Source of the DNA: Mustela lutreola
Taxonomy: Eukaryota; Chordata; Mammalia; Carnivora; Mustelidae
Direction: 5' to 3'
NCBI RefSeq assembly: GCF_030435805.1
Contig: NC_081298.1
Span: forward strand, 26,524,501-26,588,500
Length of the DNA stretch: 64,000 bases
Shown here: positions 33,201-40,645 of the stretch, piece after piece
How the letters are laid out: each line of letters begins with the position of its first letter
How positions within the stretch are numbered: position 1 is the stretch's first letter
Program-made: the position numbers and the translations under genes
The notes under the pieces: model-generated
Databases searched by the model: none
What the model was told of the DNA's origin: nothing
The model's input: only the letters and a program-made list of their open reading frames with translations

Positions 33201-34384
33201 TTGATGAGCATGGGATGGTGGGGTTAAAGCTGGGCTGGGAATTCTCCCAGTCTCTCTCTGTCCCTAACTTAGTGTATGCTTTGGGCAGGTCACATTACCC
33301 TCTTCGGGCCTCAGTCTCCCCATTTGTCACACCTACAAGTAAATATGTACACCTCTCATCTAGGGCTCTCACACTCAGAGGGGTCAAGGCTAGAGAAGGG
33401 GCCTGGCCAGAGTGTCCCCACTTTCTTTTTGCCTTTAACCAACCTCCCTCTGCTCTCAGCCTGTGTCCTCTCAGCCGGTCCTGTAGGAACCCTTTTTCAT
33501 TTCTTCTGTCCTGTCTCTGTCTCCCGTCATCCTGGGGTCCCTGACCCTCTCTGCTCACTGCATCTCTTGGGAATAAGGGAACCTGGGGAGTCTTCATTTG
33601 GGGCAGGATCTTAGTTTTGCTGTAGGTTGTGGTAGCCTTGGATGGTTGTCTGTGGGGCTAGGAAGATCTGCGAGTCAGTGGAAGTTAGGGCTGGGAGTTT
33701 CCGAGTGGGGTGCAAGCCTGCCATTTCTTTCCATCTGAGATTCATGGAACTCAGAATTGCTTCCCTTATGACATGGAAATTAATCATATACCTCATCCAT
33801 GAGAAATGGGCAACCTTCTGACTATTCAAGGCATTTCCCTCCTATGGACCATTGTGCGGACTGTGCACTGCACTGTCTTGTGGGGGTGTGTGTAGGGACC
33901 ATTCACTTCATAGTCTTTGTGAATGATGCCCTTTCAAGTTGAGCTGTGCGTGAGTTGCACAACTCTTCTCGGCAGCCCTGTGCCCCTGACGACAGGCCTT
34001 TCACTCCTTTGGCCACATCCCAACCCGGCCCACAGGGTCCCTACCTCCCAGCTGTTCATGGAGGTCCCGCTCTTGCTTCCCGGCAAAGAGGCTGGCCAGG
34101 CTGGTCTTCCCTACACCAGGGTCTCCAAGCAGTACCACGCGGTAGAGGGCCTCCCAGGAGCCTTCGGAGTCACTGGATTCAGAGGACCAACCATTGGGGG
34201 CAGGCGAAGGTTGTCGGGTGGGGGGATTGAGGGAGGCTGACTGGCCCAGCCGGGGATGCTGGGATTTTGTGGAAGGTTCTGCACACAGGAGGCCAGGCTG
34301 GTGGCCCCGGGGGGACAGGGTCAGTGGCGTGCTGGCTCGCCGACGCAGGGGGGTCTTTGTGTCTTGCTGGGTGTTTAGTGTCAT
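26961..34384 (-). CDS. REM1: REM1, RGK-family small GTPase (complete coding span, four coding exons)
   Basis: REM1 belongs to the Rad/Gem/Rem/Rem2 group of small GTPases. These bind calcium-channel beta subunits and strongly reduce voltage-gated calcium current, and REM1 also affects cell shape. Joining exons 34384-34045, 32952-32870, 28710-28509 and 27232-26961 gives exactly 298 residues, the human length. The P-loop is GDPGVGKTS at residues 87-95. The G3 position reads D134-T-W-E, the RGK replacement for DxxG. NKAD is at 195-198 and ETSA at 223-226. The C-terminus is the RGK tail KSCHNLAVL with no CAAX box. A serine/arginine-rich N-terminal extension (1-78) precedes the G domain. All introns have GT..AG ends with matching phases. 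Human order puts REM1 between DEFB124 and HM13, as here. Confidence 0.97.
27465..27610 (+). mobile_element. MER20 DNA transposon (hAT-Charlie)
   Basis: 'gtgcatcagggttatctgggggagcttgttaaaatgcagattcctg' matches MER20. Old non-autonomous element in the last REM1 intron. Confidence 0.75.
28509..28710 (-). CDS. REM1: REM1 coding exon 3
   Basis: 202 bases, residues 142-208, starting DENWSQDSCLEVGSAYVIV and ending CREVSVE. It includes the strongly conserved ADRGSFESASELRIQLRRT helix and the G4 motif NKAD. Acceptor GTTGCAG, donor GGAAG before GTGAGC. Confidence 0.96.
29117..29326 (+). mobile_element. CanSINE
   Basis: Sense SINE gggggtgcctgggtggctcgg ... aataaacacataaataaccaaacaaaatctttta. A short SINE-derived scrap with another caaacaaaatctttta follows to about 29385. 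Confidence 0.85.
29530..29712 (-). mobile_element. CanSINE
   Basis: Reverse SINE with poly-T start, body acacagagagaggcagcgaaagc and head ending gtgcccc. Confidence 0.9.
30388..30449 (+). repeat. Tandem repeat, four copies of a 15-17 bp unit
   Basis: The unit tttccctatctgtag(t/gg/at) occurs four times in a row in the REM1 intron between coding exons 2 and 3. Confidence 0.9.
30590..30945 (+). mobile_element. MER20 split by a CanSINE
   Basis: 'tcattaggtctgggggtgagacctgagaattt' and, after the SINE, 'ttctccaggtgaccctgatggtcaggccag' are the two halves of MER20. Confidence 0.7.
30660..30879 (-). mobile_element. CanSINE in MER20
   Basis: Reverse SINE, tail tttttaaaaaggttatttattt, head ending gtgcccc. 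Confidence 0.9.
30961..31157 (-). mobile_element. CanSINE
   Basis: Reverse SINE, head ending caggcacctc. Flanks agatcctgactctct / agatcctgcctctct are the target duplication. Confidence 0.9.
31490..31620 (+). mobile_element. L2 LINE 3' end
   Basis: 'tgtgacctccatgaggccaagcgacatgtctgtcc' to 'ttcttggtgaatgaatgagtgaa' is the sense L2 end. Confidence 0.7.
31690..31890 (+). mobile_element. MIR SINE
   Basis: 'gatctgggttcgaatctcacttgctctctgagctttgatttcc' and 'gcgcttagcacaggggctgacac' are sense MIR. Confidence 0.8.
32040..32110. promoter_or_regulatory. GC-box / CACCC cluster in REM1 intron
   Basis: Within 50 bases lie ccccaccc, aggcgtggcc and ggggcggggcc, Sp/KLF-type motifs in otherwise AT-neutral intron. 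Possible intronic enhancer or alternative start; inference only. Confidence 0.3.
32440..32545 (-). mobile_element. MIR SINE fragment
   Basis: 'cccatttatcaggtgggaaaacagggtgatgagtcagttgcacaaagtcacacgactgg' is reverse MIR. Confidence 0.65.
32870..32952 (-). CDS. REM1: REM1 coding exon 2
   Basis: 83 bases, residues 114-141, reading EDVYERTLTVDGEDTTLVVM then DTWEAEKR. It holds the switch regions and the atypical D-T-W-E motif. Acceptor TTGCAG, donor CGG before GTAAGC (phase 0). Human REM1 has EAEKL at this junction by my recollection; here it is EAEKR. Confidence 0.93.
34045..34384 (-). CDS. REM1: REM1 coding exon 1 (gene exon 2)
   Basis: Encodes residues 1-113 plus the first base of codon 114. 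It starts MTLNTQQDTKTPLRRRASTP and holds the P-loop. The MTLN start agrees with other RGK proteins; an upstream in-frame ATG opening MEEVLFGSS lies beyond the splice acceptor and is not used. The acceptor CTTACAG puts the exon start at 34423, giving 39 bases of 5'UTR with an AAGG repeat. The donor is GGGAG before GTAGGG. Confidence 0.95.
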
Positions 34385-34959
34385 CCTTGGGTGGGAGGGG
34401 CTTTGTTCCTTCCTTCCTTCCTTCTGTAAGCAAGAAGCAAGAATGGTAGTGAACCAGGCACTGCAGGGTCCAGATGAGCTCCCAAAGAGGACTTCCTCCA
34501 AACCTTCTCTTGTTCAAATGACAGGAGGAGGAGCCTCAGCTCCTTGGGGTGGGGGCTTCCTGGCTTTGGGGCCAGAGTAAACCTGGGTCAGGCTGGGACA
34601 TGTGAGTGTGCAAGCTACGAGCACACGCTTGCACACCCACAGGTCACTTCCTACGCCTTGAGGATGACCCCAAGCCCCAGGACACACAGACGGAGACAGA
34701 CAGAGGGGCAGCAGCGAGGTGGCATGCCCACACAAGCACGCACACACCTGTGTACACAGACATGCCCCTCTCATTTGGAACATGGGACCTATGTTCCGAA
34801 AGTCGCTTTAATTGCCCGGTCCTCCCCTTCCCCACAGTTCTCTTCTCCAAGGTTCAGATCGGGGTTGGAGGGTTGAGGGCCCCTGGGGGGTTCCCTTCCG
34901 CTGCTCCATCTCCTGAGGGCTGAGCTGAGGAAGAGGCAGGATGGAGTGGGTTGGTATTC

Positions 34960-35680
34960 CGAAGGGCAAAGGGCGAGGGGAGTCTGGGGGTTCCCTCGGC
35001 TGTAACCCGAGCGCCCTGGTGCCATGGGAACGGTGTGTTCGGCCCGCCCCCTACGTGAAAAATTCAGGAGAGGCTGGCGCGACGGCCTCCAGCGGCTGTT
35101 GGGGGGTGGGGGTTTCGAGGCTGCGGGGACCCAGTTTCGGTGATAGGACAGGGTCCTGGAGAGAGGCGGGGAAGGGACCCTACAGGGCCCAGGGGCGCAT
35201 GTGCCATTCCTGGAGTCTGAGTCCGAGCTTCCCCTGCTCCGGGTCCTGGGTGTGAGTCCCCTGATCCCGGGAGGGCTCCTTGTCCGAGGCTCTCCAACCC
35301 ACCAGGCCCCAGGCCGGAGGACCCTTACCCCGGGACGTGGGTTCGAGGCCTCCCTCGCCCCTGACTGCGCCGCAGAGCCTGCCCCCGCCCACCGCCCCCC
35401 AGTCAGACGCCTGGCGAACTCCGCTCCAACTTGACTAAGTTGGCGGCGGGCTGCGCGGGCCTTTACCTCGCGTGGGGAGGGGTCCAGGGTCCCCGGCTGC
35501 CGCAGCTGCCGGGTGCTGCCGGCTGCACCACCGCCTCAGCGCGCAGCCCCTCGGGCCGGTCCCGCCCAGCCGCCGGGGCCGGAGGAGGAGCCGCGACCCC
35601 GCCCCGTCCAGCCCCGCCCCGTCAGGGCAGCCCTGGGGTCCCCGCCCCGAGGCCTCCGCCGCCCAACGACTTCTCGACTT
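34960..35680 (-). promoter_or_regulatory. REM1: REM1 CpG-island promoter
   Basis: CG-dense block with several GC boxes (for example ccccgccccg near 35600) and no TATA box, between REM1 coding exon 1 and the DEFB124 promoter. The likely start region for REM1 transcripts. Confidence 0.7.
35467..35600 (-). other. REM1: Candidate REM1 non-coding exon 1
   Basis: Inside the CpG island the minus strand offers a strong donor, CACGCGAG before GTAAAGG, ending an exon at 35467. REM1 has an untranslated first exon in other mammals. The 5' limit is a guess. An alternative donor, CCCGGG before GTAAGG, lies near 35330. Confidence 0.4.
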
Positions 35681-35844
35681 TACGCAGAGCTCAGTTGACC
35701 CACTGCTGCAAAGCTTTCTCCTGGGGTGGTGGTGGCAGGGTCGGGCTGGGGGGCGAGAGAGAGGAAAGAAGGGATTTCTAAATTCCTGGGTGTGGACCCC
35801 CTCTGTATCCACGCCAGCGACGGGGCGCGCCAACTTTACCCCTC

Positions 35845-36030
35845 GCAGAATCTACCTGGGGAGCTTGTTGAATGTTGATTCTGAGGTCTCACCCTTCAGG
35901 AGCGGCGGATTCAGCCCGTTCTGGGGGGAATCTGCATATTAAACAATTGCATATTCAGGAATCTGCTTATTAAACAAATACCCAGTGATCTTGCAGAGTT
36001 CATGGACCCCACTTTGAGAAACTCAGCTCT
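35845..36030 (+). mobile_element. MER20 with an internal duplication
   Basis: 'ctacctggggagcttgttgaatgttgattctgaggtctcac' to 'catggaccccactttgagaaactcag'. Inside, aatctgc(a/t)tattaaacaa is repeated. It lies between the REM1 and DEFB124 promoters. Confidence 0.75.
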
Positions 36031-36119
36031 GGATGGAGAATTAATCTGGGGAGGTGGCTTCAGGGGAGGAGGGAGCCTAGGAAGTCTGCACTGAAGACTT
36101 CTAGATATCTGATTTTGGC

Positions 36120-36345
36120 ATTCCATTCGTTCATTCACCAAGTTCTAGGTTAAGCACTCTTTATGCAAGAGGCGGTCCTGTGCCTGGAAGAAAGCCTGTC
36201 CCCTCCCTGATGAATATTAACTGGACATTTGGGCTGTGACTGGTATGATTTGAGCACTTTGCCTCGATTATTACCTCATTTAATTCCTGCACAACACTAG
36301 AAGGATGATTACACTGAAGCTTATCTGGGCTGGCCGTTCAGGATT
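36120..36345 (-). mobile_element. L2 and MIR fragments
   Basis: Reverse L2 ('ttcgttcattcaccaagttctag...gcaagaggcggtcctgtgcc') followed by a MIR scrap ('gagcactttgcctcgattattacctcatttaattcc'). Confidence 0.55.
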
Positions 36346-36938
36346 CTGCCTCTCAGCCGACTGTCCCTTTCCATCACCACCCATGGCTTTAAAAATAATT
36401 CTTCTTAGGCACTTGGAGGAGGAGAGACACATTGTGATAGAGTAGGGCAGTTGGCTGTAGGGAACTGGTGATTCTGGCCATCTGAGGGACCAGGATCCAG
36501 GCTCTTTGAGCAGGGTGCTTCCTTTGAGGTCTCGAAGGACTGGGGCGGGCTTGTATGTGGGCCCTTGCAGACCAGGCTGTACCTGTGCGTGGGGTTCATT
36601 GTCATGGCTGAGGGGATCCAGGTGTCCAGCTCAGAGCAACTCCCAGAGCAGGCCTGTAGATTAGCTCAGCCCCCGCAGGGCTCGGGGCAGACACTGTACC
36701 CCCTCACGTCTGGCCTCCTTCTGTGGTTTGGCCTTCTGAGCATCCCTTTCCTCCAAGATGGACTGTGACTGGTGTCTTATCGGGCAACTTAGCTTCTAGT
36801 TCCAGCTCGGCCGCTTGGCCGCTCATTCACCATGTGGCTGAGCAGTTTGCCGCAGAGCTGGCTGAGATCCAGCTACATCCTTGGGCTCACAGAGCCTCAG
36901 CCTCCCACTCAGGCCTCCGGTGGCCCACACTCCAGCCT

Positions 36939-36946
36939 GATAAAGG
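36939..36946 (+). promoter_or_regulatory. DEFB124: TATA-like box of DEFB124
   Basis: GATAAAGG lies 65 bases upstream of the start codon, allowing a transcription start near 36970. Degenerate TATA; inferred from position only. Confidence 0.35.
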
Positions 36947-37003
36947 CTGGGCCGCAGGCAGCAGTGCTCAGGATGCCTGGTTCCTCTGGTGTTCTCTGTG
37001 GTC

Positions 37004-37061
37004 ATGACACAGCTGCTGCTGCTCATTGTGGCTCTCCTGGCCCTGAGTCATCTGCCTCCAG
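37004..37061 (+). CDS. DEFB124: DEFB124 exon 1 (signal peptide)
   Basis: 58 bases: 19 codons of hydrophobic signal peptide and the first base of a glycine codon. The donor GTAAGTGTGTG merges directly into a TG microsatellite. Confidence 0.93.
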
Positions 37062-37065
37062 GTAA

Positions 37066-37097
<32 letters not shown>

Positions 37098-40000
37098 GCC
37101 TCCAAGGTTCTGGGGGATAGAGGAGGCCTAGACCAGTGTTTGTGTTCTGGTCCCACCTCTTACCTGCTGGGCCCCTTAGGGCAACTTCCTAAATCAGTCT
37201 GCACCTCAGTTTCTTAATCCTTAAAGTGGGGTTCACGCAACAAATATTTTTTGAAGAATATTTACTTTGGGTTGACACCATGACAGCTGTTTGGGATCTG
37301 TCAGGGAAAGAAAACAAGGTCTTTGCTTTCATGGTGCTGGTATTTTAGACAGAAAAGAACCAAATAAACACATGATATATCAGGTGGTGATAAGTGTTCA
37401 GAATAGAAGCAGAGCCAGGGGTCAGTGTGGTGTATGCTTGGGGTGGGGGGAGGTATGGATGGGAGAGCCGATGGGGATGGTCAAGGGAGGCCCTGTGTAT
37501 TTTTTATTCTGAGCAACTTGAAATTTACATGAATGTAGAGAGATTAATATAAAGAACAAGGTGAGTCTTTTTAAAATGCAAATGTAGAGAATAATGTAAT
37601 GGTATTATTTATTTATTTATTTTTAAAAGGTTTTATTTATTTGTCAGATAGAGATCACAAGTAGGCAGACAGAGAGAGAGGAGGAAGCAGGCTCCCCGCT
37701 GAGCAGAGAGTCTGATGTGGGGCTTGATTCCAGGCCCCTGGGATCATGACTGGAGCCAAAGGAGAGGCTTTAACCCACTGAGCCACCCAGGCGCCCCTGT
37801 AATGGTATTTTTATTTTATTATTTTTTTGAAAGATTTTACTTATTTGTTCGACAGAGAGAGAGATCACAGGTAGGCAGAGAGTCAGACAGAGAGAGAGGG
37901 GAAAGCAGGATCCCCGACAAGCAGAGAGCCCGATGCGGGGTTTGATTCCAGGATTCTGAGATCATGACCTGAGCTGAAGGCAGTGGCTTAATCCACTGAG
38001 CTATCCAGGTGCCCCTGTAATGGTATTTTTTTTTTTTAAAGATTTTATTTATTTACCTGACAGACAGAAATCACAAGTAGGCAGAGAGGCAGGCAGAGAG
38101 AAAGGGGAGGAAGCAGGCTCCCTGCCGAGCAGAGAGCCCGATGCGGGGCTCGATCCCAGGACCCTGAGATTATGACCTGAGCTGAAGGCAGCGGCTTAAC
38201 TCACTGAGCCACCCAGGCGCCCTGTAAGGTCATTTTTGAGCAGAGATTTGACTGCGGTGAGAATATTAAGATCTTCTCAGGCACCAGGAGGCAGGAGGGT
38301 GCCTGATGTGCCTGAGGAGCCTTGAGGAGACCCATATGGCTGGAGTGGGAGTACACCGGGAGAGAAGACGAAGTCAAAGAGATGAGCAGGGCAGGAGATA
38401 CAGATCATGTAGGAGAAAATAGCAACTCTGGGTCTCCGGGTCATCAGAAGGTCGAAATGTGATGATGTGTTAAGGGTAGTTATAGGAACTGCCCTCACCT
38501 GGGAGTCAGAGTCTTGGGTTCTGGAACCCCCCCACTGACTGGCTGGGAAATGCTGGGTAACTCGCTTCCTGTCCTGACCTAGCAAGGAGAGGCTTGATGG
38601 CGAATGGGCTGCAGTTGCTCCGCCCTCTACACTGTCATTCTGATAATCTCGCTTGCCATGTGTGGGGTGTTTACAATGGGCCAGGCACTGTGCTAGAATG
38701 ATGAAAGTCCGTAGAGCTGCCCCTGAAAGGGGGGAAGTTCCACAGAGGAGGGATCTGAGGCCAAGGTCACTCAGTGGGGAACTGGCAGAGCTGGGATTTG
38801 GATCTGAGCTGGATTCACGCCGTCCGCTAACCGCTATACTGTAGTGGTTAGGTTCTTCAGAGGGTGGATCCTCTACCTTGTAGAGATTTTGAGGCCAGGT
38901 CCATCTCATTCTAAGATTCTCTACCTTGGCAGAATGGAAGGATGGCTGGACAATGGGGCAGAATAACACCCATGGGTTGGTCCATTGGGAGGGTTCTGTG
39001 GGATCTCTCTCTCTCTCTCTCTCTTTCTCTCTGTAAGAAATTATTTATTTGAGAGAGAAAGAGAGAGAGACAGAGAGAGATAACATGGTGGGGAAAGGTA
39101 GAGAGAGAGAGGCAGAGAGAGAACCCCAAGTGGACTCCCCACTGAGTCCAAAGCCCAATGCAGGGATCATGACCGGAGCTAAAATCAAGAGTTAGACGCC
39201 CAACTGACTGAGCTCCCCAGGTGCCGCCATGGGATCTCTTTTAATAGAGGAAGAGAGAGGGAAGCCTTTCCCCTCCAGCTCCTGCTCAGCCCAGTTCTTC
39301 AGAGCTGCTCTCTGCCCACCTGGGTCACATGCCTAGAAATACTGCTGGACAGAAAGGTCTGCCTGAGCCTGCCTCTCTCCTCACATTTGCACACCTGTCC
39401 TAACTGGTCATCACCACATCCTGATGGTTTCCTTCAGGATGCTTTCCACAGTTCTAGTGATTGTATTTATTCGCTAGGGTATTAATTGCCTTTCCTTCTA
39501 GAAGCTCCTTGAGGGCATGGACCTTGGCCCATCTTGTTCATTGTGGTATTCCCAATGTCCCAGGTTTGTTGAATGAATAAACAAAGGCGATGCCTCAGGC
39601 TGTGACCAAAGACCCTTAGAGGGGGTACAGGAGGACCTGTTCCTCCAAAACTTTACCTTTTCCATGGCCCGTGGCTAGAAATTCCTCCACTAATATTTAA
39701 CAGGTTCCTATGTGTGTGAGGGAGTTTATGTCATGATTAGGAGTGTGGACTTTAGAGCCTGATTATCTGGGTTTGAATCGTGGTTCTGCTCCTCATGTCT
39801 CTGTAATATTGGACAAGTTTGTTAACTTTCCTGTGCCTCAGTTTCCTTACCTTGTATTACAGAGATCATAATAAGACCAACTGTAATTGCATAGTGTTGT
39901 GATGAAAAGTGCTTAGAGTGTACCTGAGCAGGGGGTGGGTGTGTGAGGTCGAGCCCCATGTCAGGCTGCAAACTCAATGCAGAGTCTGCTTGAGAGTCTC

Positions 40001-40600
40001 TCTCCATCTCCCTCTGCCCCTCCCCTCACTTGCTCTCTAAGTAAAAAAAAAAAAGGAAATCAGTTTTTAACTTATAACTAGTGGTCTAACTTGTGACCTA
40101 TGGGCTAACCTGGACTGAAATCTGAGGGCTCATTTGTAACTAGTTGTCTCACCTGTGACTAGGAGTCTAATCTGTTCCATCTAATCTAACCCCTTGACCT
40201 GTGGTCAGAGTTTGTGTCCTGTGGCCTAAGTTATGACCTGTGGGCTGTTGTGTAAACAGTCACCCAACACAATGACCGGAGAGCTAACAAAAGACCAGAC
40301 TTGTGATCTAATGTGGGTCCCGTGCTTTAGCTTGTGGTTAGGGGTTTTATCTGTGACCTGTGGCTTAACCCCTGATGTATGGTCAATGCTGTGCACAGCA
40401 GTCTAACCTGCAATGCCTGGACTGCCCTGTGACCTGTGGTCTTCCTCTGCCTAGGGAGAAGTGAATTTAAGCGGTGCTGGAAGGGCCAGGGGGCCTGCCG
40501 GACTTACTGTACAAGGCAAGAAACCTACATGCACATGTGCCCAGATGCCTCCCTGTGCTGCCTCCCCTATGGATTCAGGCCTCTGGCCTTTAAGCCTTAA
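37004..40600 (+). CDS. DEFB124: DEFB124, beta-defensin 124 (complete, two exons)
   Basis: Secreted cationic beta-defensin; family members are antimicrobial and modulate immune or sperm function. The product has 67 residues (human 71 by recollection). The signal peptide MTQLLLLIVALLALSHLPP is encoded by exon 1. The mature part, GRSEFKRCWKGQGACRTYC and onward, is in exon 2. The six cysteines are spaced C-x6-C-x3-C-x9-C-x5-CC, the beta-defensin pattern. The splice is phase 1: CCAG before GTAAGT, then CTGCCTAG before GGAGAAG. The C-terminus after CC reads LPYGFRPLAFKP and is shorter than and different from the human tail. The gene is head-to-head with REM1 and converges with DEFB123. The intron (37062-40454) holds L2, MIR, five SINEs or fragments and a 19-20 bp repeat. 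Confidence 0.95.
37066..37091. repeat. (TG)n microsatellite abutting the DEFB124 donor
   Basis: The TG run begins inside the splice-donor consensus and continues for about 26 bases. Confidence 0.95.
37225..37440 (-). mobile_element. L2 LINE fragment
   Basis: Reverse L2: 'gcaacaaatattttttgaagaatatttac ... tttcatggtgctggtattttagacag'. Confidence 0.6.
37606..37797 (-). mobile_element. CanSINE, first of a three-copy series
   Basis: Reverse SINE, head ending gcgcccc. Flanked by gtaatggtatt on both sides. Confidence 0.9.
37811..38014 (-). mobile_element. CanSINE, second of a three-copy series
   Basis: Reverse SINE, head ending gtgcccc. Flanked by tgtaatggtattttt at 37799 and 38016. Confidence 0.9.
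38028..38221 (-). mobile_element. CanSINE, third of a three-copy series
   Basis: Reverse SINE, head ending gcgccc. Flanked by tgtaatggtattttt and the diverged tgtaaggtcattttt. Confidence 0.9.
38640..38850 (-). mobile_element. MIR SINE
   Basis: 'tgggccaggcactgtgctagaatgatg', 'ggggaactggcagagctgggatttggatctgag' and 'gctaaccgctatactgtagtgg': reverse MIR, nearly whole. It explains the long minus-strand frame over this stretch. Confidence 0.85.
39003..39228 (-). mobile_element. CanSINE with (TC)n tail
   Basis: Reverse old-type SINE, tail (tc)n then tctgtaagaaattatttattt, head ending gtgccg. Flanks gggatctct on both sides. Confidence 0.85.
39480..39590 (+). mobile_element. L2 LINE 3' end
   Basis: 'tagaagctccttgagggcatggacc ... 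ggtttgttgaatgaataaacaaa': sense L2. Confidence 0.8.
39730..39920 (+). mobile_element. MIR SINE
   Basis: 'ggactttagagcctgattatctgggtttgaatcgtggttctgctcc' with 'cctgtgcctcagtttccttacc': sense MIR, well preserved. Confidence 0.88.
39935..40053 (+). mobile_element. CanSINE, 5'-truncated
   Basis: 'gaggtcgagccccatgtcaggctgcaaactcaatgcagagtctgcttg' to poly-A, lacking the head. Confidence 0.75.
40067..40449 (+). repeat. Degenerate 19-20 bp tandem repeat upstream of DEFB124 exon 2
   Basis: About 19 imperfect units of the kind ctgtgacctgtggtctaac run up to the exon 2 acceptor. Well-kept units are at about 40086-40110, 40350-40370 and 40428-40445. Many units carry CTAAC, which resembles a branch-point sequence. 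Confidence 0.8.
40455..40600 (+). CDS. DEFB124: DEFB124 exon 2 (defensin domain)
   Basis: 146 bases, all six cysteines, stop TAA at 40598-40600. The acceptor TCTTCCTCTGCCTAG closes a degenerate tandem repeat. Confidence 0.95.
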
Positions 40601-40639
40601 TATGTGGAGCTGGTTCTGGGGCTGGCACCCTTGCTCTCC

Positions 40640-40645
40640 AATAAA
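40640..40645 (+). terminator. DEFB124: DEFB124 polyadenylation signal
   Basis: AATAAA 40 bases after the stop codon, giving a very short 3'UTR, as usual for defensins. Confidence 0.85.

Noticed and set aside
34384-34501. Upstream in-frame ATG (MEEVLFGSS) for REM1
   Set aside because: It lies beyond the splice acceptor at 34424-34425, and the MTLN start is shared across RGK proteins.
34600-34770. (CA)-rich acaca stretch near REM1 as a functional element
   Set aside because: Only loose CA-rich low-complexity sequence with no regular period.
38277-38969. 230-codon minus-strand frame
   Set aside because: About a third of it is a MIR element read backwards, and the rest is low-complexity; no family resemblance.
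40067-40449. CRISPR-like array
   Set aside because: Units are degenerate, contiguous and without unique spacers; this is a decayed minisatellite in a mammalian intron.
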